Shown here piece by piece: positions 19,593-26,969 of a stretch of 26,969 bases of DNA. The position numbers and the translations under genes were made by a program. Under the pieces are notes generated by a model that had not been told where the DNA came from, did not search any database, and saw nothing but the letters and a program-made list of their open reading frames with translations. Position 1 is the stretch's first letter; the number at the start of each line of letters is the position of its first letter. The stretch is from Trametes villosa (Eukaryota > Basidiomycota > Agaricomycetes > Polyporales > Polyporaceae): positions 1 through 26,969 of the forward strand of contig PUDQ02000012.1 of the NCBI GenBank assembly GCA_002964805.2, in the 5' to 3' direction.

Positions 19593-22500
19593 ATGGGCCG
19601 CTACGAGACTCGCAGTCAGAACGCTAATGCCCATCCGGGTATGCCTGACGTACCTCCGCCCCGTCGCAGTGGACAGGAAGTATCGGACGAAAGGAAGAGG
19701 AACGAAGACAAGAAAGTCGTCGCCCGTAAGAAGGCTGCGAAGTCCATCAACGCAGCTGCGAAGATGGAAGATCAGATGGCGAAGGAGGACGAGCAAGAGC
19801 AGGCGACCCGCGTTACTCGGGGCAAGCGGCCAAAATCAGAGTCTATCAAGCCCGATAAGGTACCGGTCAGGGCGGTTCCCCTTCGACGTGAGAACGCCGT
19901 CGCCGACATCGAGGCTGACGACGCTCCCCAGGCCTCCAATAGCAAGGCCGCAGGCTCCAAACGCAAGCGCGCAGCCTCGACCTCGGTCTCGGCCTCCACT
20001 GTCCCGGACAGCGACGTTCGTGGTTTCCCGGAGCTGGATGGAGAGCTCACCGACCTGGAAGCTACGCCGGTCCCGGCGAAGAAGAAGCCCAAGAAGGACG
20101 CCCAGCCGATGCCCCTTCGGAGCGCCATTCAAACGGCACGGTCCGCAAAGAGCGACGGCGCCTCGAAGACGGGCGACGTGCCTGACAATTTGAAGACTAA
20201 GAGCGCCGGAGGACGGCGTGGCCGCACCACGTCCCGCAATCGCGGACCGGATTCTCCTGGCTCTTCGTGAGAGATCTAATTGCGATCTATTCCCCGGAGG
20301 GTGCTAACTTGCAGATCGCAGAGTCTCCCAAACGCGCCCTACCCAAATGGAGGTGGCCGATGACGACGACGCCAACACCGACATCATGGCAAACTGGCTT
20401 CCAACCTCTACCGCGTCCTCGGCTCGGTCTACGAAATCCAAGGCCCCGAAGACTGCGTCTGCTGCTCGGACGAAGGCCGTTCCCGCTACACCCTACTCCC
20501 AGCCGCCTACACCGTCGGACCCTTCCGCGACGGTAGAGTCCAACTCCGAACGGCATGTTCTCTCGAAGTCGCGATCGAAGACAACTGCAAAGTCTACAAC
20601 GACCGAGTCTAAGACGACGGTATCCGAATTGAAGACCCAGACCGAGTCCACATCTCAGTCGAAGACCAAGTCGAAGTCGCTTGCCAAGGCAGCCAGCGGG
20701 TCCAAATCAAGCTCGAAGCAGAAGACTAGCCCTGCCCCCGCGCCAACGCCAGAGAGCCAGGACGAGGAAGTCGCCGAGGAGAGTAAGCCCTCCAAGTCGT
20801 CGCGCCCGAGGCCCAGACCGGTGAAGAAGCACAAGGCCCCGGAAGTGAACAAGGTCGTAGACGCTGGTATGATCGCTAGCGACGACGAGAGCGCTGAACG
20901 CGAAGTTGCGCTGTCGAGCCCTTTGAAGGGCGCGGTGGCGAGGCATACGAATCAGGTATATTTCGACTACCTCACATCAGCCTCATACTGATGCTTGCGT
21001 CGTTATCACCCTGAAGAACATGGTTACCGTCGAAGACGTCGACGTCGATGCCCAGAAGCCACGCCGTATCAAGAAGGAGCCCGGCATGCCAGAGGACGAC
21101 GAAGAGAGCACTCCCGCCGAGACGGTAAGTAGTCGTGGGGATGGTAGCAGCATCCGTCTACCGTTTTCTTACTCACTATGTCTAGCGTAAGGGTAAGAAG
21201 GGTGGCAAGGGATCGAAGAAGGGCAAGGGACAGAAGAAGGGCAAGGGACAGAAGAAGGGCAAGGGAAAGGAGGTCGGCCCACCGTGTCCTTCACCCTCGT
21301 ACAGTGATCTAACTACCCGCTTCACCCTCTAGAAGGAATTGGCGGCCGACAGTGATTCTGACATAGAATTCGTCGAGGAGCCCGCCGCGACATCTTCCAA
21401 ACCCCAACGTTCAGCATCTGGTAGCTCGACAGCGAGCAAGCCTACGTCGAAGAAGTGGACGACCAACGATCTTCCCGCAGGCGCTCAGGAGGACGAAAGG
21501 TGGAGTTTGCAGTTCGTCCCCACTCTGCTCAAGTACCAGGCAACCCGCCCCGATGTCTGGACGTGGGATCCCGCGGCGAGCGTCAGCGTCGTGCAGAAGA
21601 TCTGGGACCAGGTGTATGGCGACAGTCTTCCTCATACGGTGGTCCTCAACGACAACGTGCATAAAGTTGTGAGTTGCCGCCGCTGCACCGCTCTGGTATC
21701 ACACGTCTGCTAACAATTCTCTAGGCTACGCAGAAGATCTACGACTGGCGGAGTGCAGCTGCCGCTGCCGCGATCGCTATATTCGAGCAATGCTTCAACG
21801 CATCGAAGGCGACGCGCTTCGTCGAGTACATCGCCGACGAGGACGAAGGCGAAGAGGAGACTCTGCGGAAGATCAATGAGGCGCTCCTCCCAGTCTATGC
21901 TGCCCGCGCCAAGTTCTGCAAGAAGATCCAGCAGGACTTCCAGTTCGTGTACAGGGATCCGTTAGGACACGGGAATGGCAAGCAGCAGAGAGTGAGTAGT
22001 CACTTCTCGCCGGAATAATGAGCGCGCGCTGATCAGCATTCATGTAGGGGCTCTTCCAGAGCCCCTTCATTCTACCCATCCTTGCAACATATCTGGAGCA
22101 AACCGCGAACGCCCTCTATATACCCGACTTCTATAACCCGCAAGATCCCGAGCGACCCACTTCGCCCGACCGCCCGGTGGGCGCCATCGCGCTAATCGCC
22201 ACTGCCGTGAGTACTCTAGCTGGAGGCTCTAGCTATGAGTGCTGCTCAACTCGTCTCTAGGTCGAACGGGCGATCATTCTATGGTCCGAAGGCCGTATAG
22301 AGCTTGCGCCCGACGGCAAGCCCTACTGTCCAAAGAAGCTGAATCCGCAGACCGGGAAGATGAGCACGTCCGGGACGGACTTCCGGTCCGCGAACTTCCT
22401 GGCGAAGACTATGGACTACAAGAAGTCGGCGGTCGGGTTGAAGCCGAAGCATATGGCGACTCTGCTGGAGGCTGCCGCCGGACGCGGTGGCAAGGGCGTT

Positions 22501-23181
22501 CGCAGAGCGGTGCCGACTCCTAGGAAGCCGTCCGCTGTACTACGGCACCAGCTCATGGAGGCGGACACCGAGGACGAGGACGAGGATGAGGGGACCCTGT
22601 ACGAGCCCGACGCGACGCAGTCCACTTCGAGAAGCCGCCAAGGTGTTTCTCGCGCTCAAGCACGCGGCAACGATGGCGGCCACATCTCGGAGGATGCCAT
22701 GGACGTCGACGGCGCCCCCACAAACAGCAACGGCAGCGCTCGGAACGGTAAATCGTCTGGACATGTCAAGACGCGCGACCGTGACGTCGAGAACGTCGAC
22801 GACATCGACATGGACTCACACGATGGCCACGACCCGGCTGACCACGACACGGACGGCCGCCGCCCTAAGCGAAACAACGTGGACGTCGACGACAACGCGC
22901 TCGATACGGCGAGTCAGGATGGTCTGCAGGATGGCGATACCGGCAACATGAGCGAGGACGGCAGCGTGGTCCCGGGCGAAACGAGCAGCGCAGACGGCGA
23001 CGAAGACAGCAATGAAGACGATGACGAGGACAGCGATGGAGACAGCGATAGCAGCGACGATAGCGACGACTCGGGCGATGACAGTGATGCTGCCAACGCC
23101 ACGATCATCGCCAGACCCAAGTGGACGGGCTCCGGCAGCTCCTCTGAAGACGAGGCCGTCACGACTAACGACGACCTCTAG
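19593..23181 (+). CDS. Large nuclear-type protein of an uncharacterised basidiomycete family
   Basis: Function unknown. Exons 19593-20266, 20322-20955, 21017-21124, 21186-21272, 21333-21668, 21725-21991, 22048-22206 and 22261-23181; 3186 nt, 1061 residues, all phases consistent; the donor at 21273 (GTCGGC) is weak. Residues 1-500 are disordered and highly basic with repeated serine/lysine motifs. Exon 4 carries a tandem 18-bp repeat giving KKGKGQ three times. A folded core of about 250 residues follows: WSLQFVPTLLKY, WDPAASVSVVQKIWDQVYGD, KIYDWRSAAAAAAIAIF, LFQSPFILPILATYLEQT, VGAIALIATAVERAIILWSEG and CPKKLNPQTGK. This order (DWRS, FQSPF, a GA-rich helix ending ERA) recurs in hypothetical proteins of white-rot fungi. 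The last 180 residues are extremely acidic (long Asp/Ser/Glu runs). The charge layout suggests a chromatin- or histone-binding role; that is inference. Confidence 0.75.
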
Positions 23182-23664
23182 GCAGTAAGTAACCTCGTTA
23201 TGTTTCCGCCTCTCCGTCGCCGTTCAGGCTGGTGGATGCATCACATGGCTCCAAGTATCAACTGACCCGCCTTGTCTAAGATTCTCAGATTGCGACTGTC
23301 GCCCATGATCCTCGTCCCGGACTCTCTCCGTGCACGCTCGCATAACTCGGATAATTCTACGGCATGCTAATCATTCACATCCCCGCTCAGTCACCATATA
23401 TCCTAATCCCTCGTATCTCTACCTGCGCCCCCCGCTAGTCACCTTCCCGCTCTATTTCCCCACGTTTGACCCCGTTCTTCCTGCGCTCGCCTCCCATCCG
23501 CCTCGCTTTCTGCCCCCCTCCCCCAGTTCCCTGGCCTGTCATCATGTAGCGTCCATGAGCCTGGTGCTCACGACCGGCTGAATACACGCCAGCAGCACGT
23601 ACACGCCTCCATATGCCCTCTGTGTACCCCCAGTGCTGGCCCGGTCTGGGCCGTTCGGCGTCGT
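23182..23664. other. 3' region of the nuclear-type gene, no gene seen
   Basis: Pyrimidine-rich sequence (many CCCC and CTC runs between 23400 and 23540) with a GTAAGT right after the stop (23187-23192), possibly a 3' untranslated intron. No family-like frame and no AATAAA were found here. Confidence 0.4.
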
Positions 23665-24208
23665 CTGGTAAGTCGACGCTCTGCTCTCCCCAGCGCCTGG
23701 ATCTGCTGGTAAGCTGGCGCTCTGATGCTCTGACAGCGAAATCCTCGCGGCTGCTCGACTGGCCTCGTCTGGTGAGTCGGTGCTCTGTTACGTTACTACC
23801 GTCACCTGTAGGTTCCTCCGATTACTGCAATCGATATGCGCTGGGCGATTTCTGGTACACTGATATTCTGACGTTCTGACCATGCAGTGAGTGTCTCGTT
23901 CGACTGGCCCTGTCCGGTAAGTTGGCGATCTGCTCTCGCCGCCGTCTGTACCACTGGAACCCACTTTCGCCTGGCCTTTTTAGTGAGCTGACGCTCTGGC
24001 ATCGCCTGGCTAGTCTCTGGTGAGCTGGCGTTCTGGTGCGGCCTGGGTATCTGGTGAGTTGACGTTCTGGCGTCGCCTGGGTAGCATCTGGTAAGCTGAT
24101 TTCCTCGCTGTCTGTACTACTGACCGCCTGGGATCACCTGGTAAGCCGGTGTTCCGGCGGGCTAGCAATTTTGCTAGACTGGCCTTATCTGCTGTGCTGA
24201 CGCTCTGG
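23665..24208 (+). repeat. Right subterminal array of CTGGTRAG-type repeats
   Basis: About ten copies of a 19-20 bp unit, consensus CTGGTRAGYYGRYGYTCTGG: 23665-23683, 23706-23724, 23769-23787, 23914-23932, 23980-23999, 24017-24036, 24051-24070, 24088-24106, 24138-24157 and 24189-24208, all in the same direction. Spacing varies from 34 to 145 bp, so they are interspersed sites rather than a satellite. They lie 0.4-1 kb inside the right terminal repeat, where many DNA transposons carry transposase-binding repeats. Each unit also looks like a 5' splice site (GGTAAG or GGTGAG). Confidence 0.75.
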
Positions 24209-24615
24209 TGACGCCCTGGCCTGCATTCCTGTGAGACTGGCACAGGCTGTCATTCTGTCCTGCTAGTACGCCTTCGAACTGTGCAACTGGGATTTTCTGG
24301 CGTCGGCGAGTCTAGTCTAAATTCTCGGACTGGAACGATTTGAATGTCGACATCAGATGGTAGACCAGCTCAGAAATAGGTATACAAAGTCGATAGCCAG
24401 TTGACCAGCGGGTAAGACGAGTAAGCTACTACCAGACCTAGCAAAATACAGTATATTAGTAACACAGGCCCACCAGTCAAACACGGGACAAGGAGTAACC
24501 AGAAGCCACGGTAGCACAGAACGGAGACTATCTGGATTACTGGGAGCTCCTGGGTGTCTGGGAACGGTAAACCAGGAGAACCCAGTAGCGTCCAGGAGAG
24601 TCCAGGAGGCATGAG
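24209..24615. other. Right terminal region of the large element
   Basis: No gene. Continues the CCAG/CTGG-rich composition with weaker relatives of the repeat unit (for example GTGAGACTGGCACAGG near 24231) and ends in a CCAGGAG/CCAGGAGG cluster (24580-24610) just inside the right inverted repeat. A long minus-strand open frame here is rich in Leu, Trp and Tyr but overlaps the repeats and resembles no family. Confidence 0.45.
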
Positions 24616-24627
24616 ATTTTGCTGATG
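24616..24627 (-). repeat. Right terminal inverted repeat
   Basis: ATTTTGCTGATG, reverse complement CATCAGCAAAAT, matching 4853-4864 with one mismatch. AG follows at 24628-24629, the same dinucleotide that precedes the left repeat region at 4850-4851. Confidence 0.55.
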
Positions 24628-26037
24628 AGCTGAATTCAGTCACGGGCAAGGCCCGAAGCGATGACGTCGGACGAGTCAAGGAGCATATACTGACCATCGC
24701 CAACCTCACCGCATTCGACGCGCTTAAGGAGAAGACTAACCGTGGCTTTCATCACCCAGTCACGGCTCGATTGCTCTGCCCGATGATATTGCTGGACGAT
24801 TTCGATGCCGATCCCGAGGGGTGAGTTCTAGGGTCTCCCGGTTGTGCCTGACAACACTGATCTGCTGCCTCCGCAGCTTCTGTCGGAAGGTCCGCGATCT
24901 CAGCAAGAATCGGACCGTGATCACAGGCCCCGACTGGCCTCTCCTGATGTACAATCACGCCAAGTACGACCCGGACAACGTGCGCTCAGGCTTTCTCCAG
25001 AGCAAGATCGTCCTCGATGTTCGTAACTCTCTCTCACCCTCCACCATGCTCACTCCCTGACAACCTGCATTGCAGACCGTCCTGCTTATCTATACCGGCC
25101 CGTCGTCAATGTCTGACGTCGGCAGCGCGAAGAACAAAGGCAAGCCCCCGATTGCGAAGATATACAACATCAAGAGGTTCAACACACTCCTGCCCATTCT
25201 CTATGCGGCGTCTCTGGTAGGTCATACTTCGATTGGCTTCTGATATTGCTGACCTGCGTTGTACATAGGCCCGCTTCGCACTGAATGCACAGTCGGGATG
25301 GGAAAACAACGATGACAACTACAAGGGCATGGAGTTCGTCATAAGCGGGCTTGACGCGGCGCTGGGCGACCTCGAGTGGGAGGCGGAGACCATCGCATGG
25401 TTCAACGCGTGCGTGCTTCATTCGTCACTTACTCAGCCAACTAACCTACTGTTTCAGGCGCGTTTTCGAGAACGTCCCGTTCAGCGAGGTCGCTCCTCCG
25501 CCGCGCGAGACTGCATATACACGCATGCTCGCTCAAGACGCCGCCCGCAAAGCCAAGCGCGATGCCGCCGCCGCCGCGAAGACCACCGCAAATGCGCCTG
25601 CCGCTCGCGACGGCGACGACGCAACGTCCTCTTCCCCGACTCGGGCCCCTGCCTCTCCCCCATCTTACGCCACGTCCACCGCCTCGACTCGTGCCACGCC
25701 CGCTACCCAGCCCCCCGCCGCGTCCACTGCGGGCCCGTTCTGTGCCCCGCCTGCTGCCCTATCCCGCGCGGCGTCCGTAGCCCCGCCTGGCAAGACTGTC
25801 GAGTCGCCCCCGACCACGAGTACGCGCCCCAAGCCGAGGAAACGTGTCGTGAAGCCCGCGCCCCCGTCGGACGACATTGAGGAGGCTATGGCAGATCCGG
25901 ACGCTGACGAAGACGAAGACGCGGACACGCCGGGCGACGAGACCGCTGCGGCCGCCACCGACGAAGACATGTATCGGTACGGTCTCGTTCATGCACCACA
26001 GCCACCTACTGATTGCTTTTCACCCCCGTGTAGATGA
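24628..26037 (+). CDS. DUF6698-family protein, C-terminal half of the split gene
   Basis: Exons about 24630-24820, 24877-25018, 25076-25216, 25269-25408, 25458-25976 and 26034-26037; the last has only four bases and completes Arg plus TGA. Joined to the 645 nt of the left half the coding sequence is 1782 nt, 593 residues, with every phase matching. Landmarks typical of DUF6698: ARSDDVGRVK, RGFHHPVTARLLCP, LLDDFDADPEGFCRKV, LLMYNHAKYDPDN, LLIYTGPSS, the ARFALNAQSGW segment and a closing WFNA helix. A low-complexity Ala/Pro/Ser region and an acidic end (DPDADEDEDAD) complete it. The left edge of homology falls at the terminal repeat of the large element. No start codon belongs to this half, so alone it would not be translated normally. 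AATAAA lies at 26413-26418. Confidence 0.85.
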
Positions 26038-26412
26038 ATTCCCATCCGTCCGTGAAACGAACGCGCTCCTCTTGCTCGCGCGCGCATTCGCACACTCTCT
26101 GGTCCGCGCACGCGCCCTTCCGGCTCTCTGGTTCTTGACTCGGACCTCCTCCGCTCTCGCTGACGCACACCCCGCTCCTGCTGTCGGGCTCGCGCTAACA
26201 CTGTGCCTGCTTTCTCGCTCACGCACGCCTCGCCCCTGCTCTCGCTCGCTCGCACTCGTCTGGCATCCTGCCTCCCGCACTCGCTGCTGCTCTCATTCTC
26301 CGGTTCGTGCCCATGCTCAGGCTCCTTGAAGCTCTCTTGCTCTCTATGCCGCACGCGCAGGCTCTGGTAGTGTACAATTGACGCCCTAATCCATTACTTT
26401 GTAGTTGTGATC
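26038..26412 (+). other. 3' untranslated region of the DUF6698 gene
   Basis: A CT-rich, low-complexity tract (GCTCTCTCGCTC-type runs, 26070-26340) after the stop and before the polyadenylation signal. Minus-strand frames rich in Arg and Glu are by-products of this composition. Confidence 0.5.
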
Positions 26413-26418
26413 AATAAA
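26413..26418 (+). terminator. Polyadenylation signal AATAAA
   Basis: AATAAA about 375 bp after the DUF6698 stop, followed by T-rich sequence. It is the clearest such signal on this strand near the gene. Confidence 0.45.
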
Positions 26419-26477
26419 TGACCGTTCCCGCTATCCCCGCTGGCTGACATTGGACGGTTCGAACAAATATATTGGCC

Positions 26478-26534
26478 CAGCGGTCGCATGCGAGGACGCG
26501 CGCGACCGCTGGTATTTAATACTAGCTAAATACC
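26478..26534. repeat. Two abutting palindromes
   Basis: CAGCGGTCGC (26478-26487) pairs with GCGACCGCTG (26502-26511), ten perfect pairs. The next bases, GGTATTTA (26511-26518), pair with TAAATACC (26527-26534). The two hairpins share a base. They may be a transcription end for the gene to the left or the end of a small mobile element. Confidence 0.55.
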
Positions 26535-26969
26535 GCGTAGGCCCCTACAGGACCACGCGTGGTGTCCTGCAGCGCTCCGGCCCCGGGCTGGCAGCGCTCT
26601 GCAGGCACACCGCCCGGATGCTTGCCTGAAGCTGCAGAGCCCTACCCGATGGGGCAGGGGAGCCTACAGAGGCCTGCCAGACCCCCCCGCGCGGTCCTAC
26701 AGAGGCATGCCGGAAGCGCTCCGGCATCTGGCAGGGCGCCGCGAAATCTGTTAGTGCCCTACGTCGTCCGGCCCATATCCATGGCTAGTATGGAGCCTAT
26801 CGCCGGAGGCTATTGACCCTACACCGCCCTACGCGTCCTGTAGAGCCCTGCCTGAAGCCCAGGTACTTTGCTGATGTCCTCTCCTCTCGGCTTCAACTTG
26901 ACGAGCTCGAGGGATTCGGAGCCAGGCTTGCAGGCGCCCAAGCGATGTGTTGTGGCGCCTAACATACAA
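26535..26969. other. Right edge: short repeats, no gene
   Basis: A GC-rich tract with a recurring CCTACAGAGGC-TGCC motif (about 26667, 26694; related forms near 26544 and 26838) and a perfect eight-pair hairpin ATGCCGGA (26707-26714) with TCCGGCAT (26720-26727). The repeats suggest the subterminal part of another mobile element that continues outside the window. No family-like frame is found. Confidence 0.45.

Larger units (their letters stand above)
4853..24627. mobile_element. Large DNA transposon (19.8 kb) inserted in the DUF6698 gene
   Basis: The block lies exactly between the two in-frame halves of one gene. Its ends carry CATCAGCAATAT (4853-4864) and, inverted, CATCAGCAAAAT (reverse complement of 24616-24627), 11 of 12 bases alike. 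AG precedes the left end (4850-4851) and follows the right end (24628-24629), with one extra G at 4852, so a 2-bp target duplication is possible. Both ends are rich in CCTGG/CCAG motifs. Inside are an intact Plavaka transposase, a TET/JBP dioxygenase, an F-box/LRR-like gene, a large nuclear-type protein, a Dicer-like relic and two tandem-repeat regions. The ends and the split gene are seen directly. That the block moved as one unit, and that the Plavaka enzyme mobilised it, is inference; nested insertions at one site would be the main alternative. Confidence 0.6.

Noticed and set aside
24353..24709. Leu/Trp-rich minus-strand frame resembling a membrane protein
   Set aside because: It overlaps the terminal repeat region of the large element and crosses into the DUF6698 exon on the other strand; composition alone explains it.
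25989..26354. Glu/Arg-rich minus-strand frames
   Set aside because: By-products of the CT-rich 3' untranslated tract of the DUF6698 gene.
1..26969. rRNA or tRNA genes
   Set aside because: I saw no conserved rRNA stretches or cloverleaf with recognisable A and B boxes, though without a tool a tRNA could be missed.

Overview
This looks like a transposon-rich stretch of an agaricomycete (basidiomycete) genome. The evidence is GC-rich coding DNA, many short introns of about 48-79 nt with GTRNGT donors and CAG/TAG acceptors, and several protein families that are expanded in mushroom-forming fungi (Plavaka transposases, TET/JBP dioxygenases, DUF6698 proteins, F-box/LRR-like proteins). A Polyporales-like white-rot fungus is my guess, not something I can prove. 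All gene models were spliced by eye; every multi-exon model given below closes in frame across all its introns.

Layout from left to right. (1) About 1-1035, plus strand: promoter, leader and perhaps the first coding bases of an LTR-type retroelement, with a heat-shock-element-like promoter and an array of about ten small hairpins. It abuts and truncates (2) a Plavaka-type transposase gene on the minus strand (3771 down to about 1000). (3) That gene is head-to-head with a DUF6698 gene (plus strand, start 4043). The DUF6698 gene is in two halves, 4043-4851 and about 24628-26037, which join in frame to one 593-residue protein. Between the halves lie 19.8 kb bounded by a 12-bp imperfect inverted repeat (4853-4864 and 24616-24627) and a possible 2-bp AG duplication.

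The inserted block, read as one large DNA transposon, holds: a degraded left arm (4865-7890); a broken Dicer-like RNase III relic (plus, about 7891-8835); an apparently intact 12-exon Plavaka transposase of 1207 residues (minus, 13181-8884); an apparently intact TET/JBP-type dioxygenase of 483 residues (minus, 15356-13594); a tandem GGGTCCC-type repeat region (15.8-16.14 kb); an F-box/LRR-like gene of 625 residues (minus, 19080-16971); a 1061-residue nuclear-type protein of a recurrent but uncharacterised basidiomycete family (plus, 19593-23181); and a right subterminal array of CTGGTRAG-type repeats (23.66-24.21 kb).

My working view is that this is a large Plavaka-associated element carrying a DNA-methylcytosine oxidase gene and other cargo, inserted recently enough that the split host gene still reads open in both halves. 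The AG duplication would regenerate a splice acceptor at the right edge, so the element may sit, in effect, inside a host intron. Unity of the block, transposase ownership and the duplication are inferences; the split gene, the inverted repeat and the gene models are read from the sequence.
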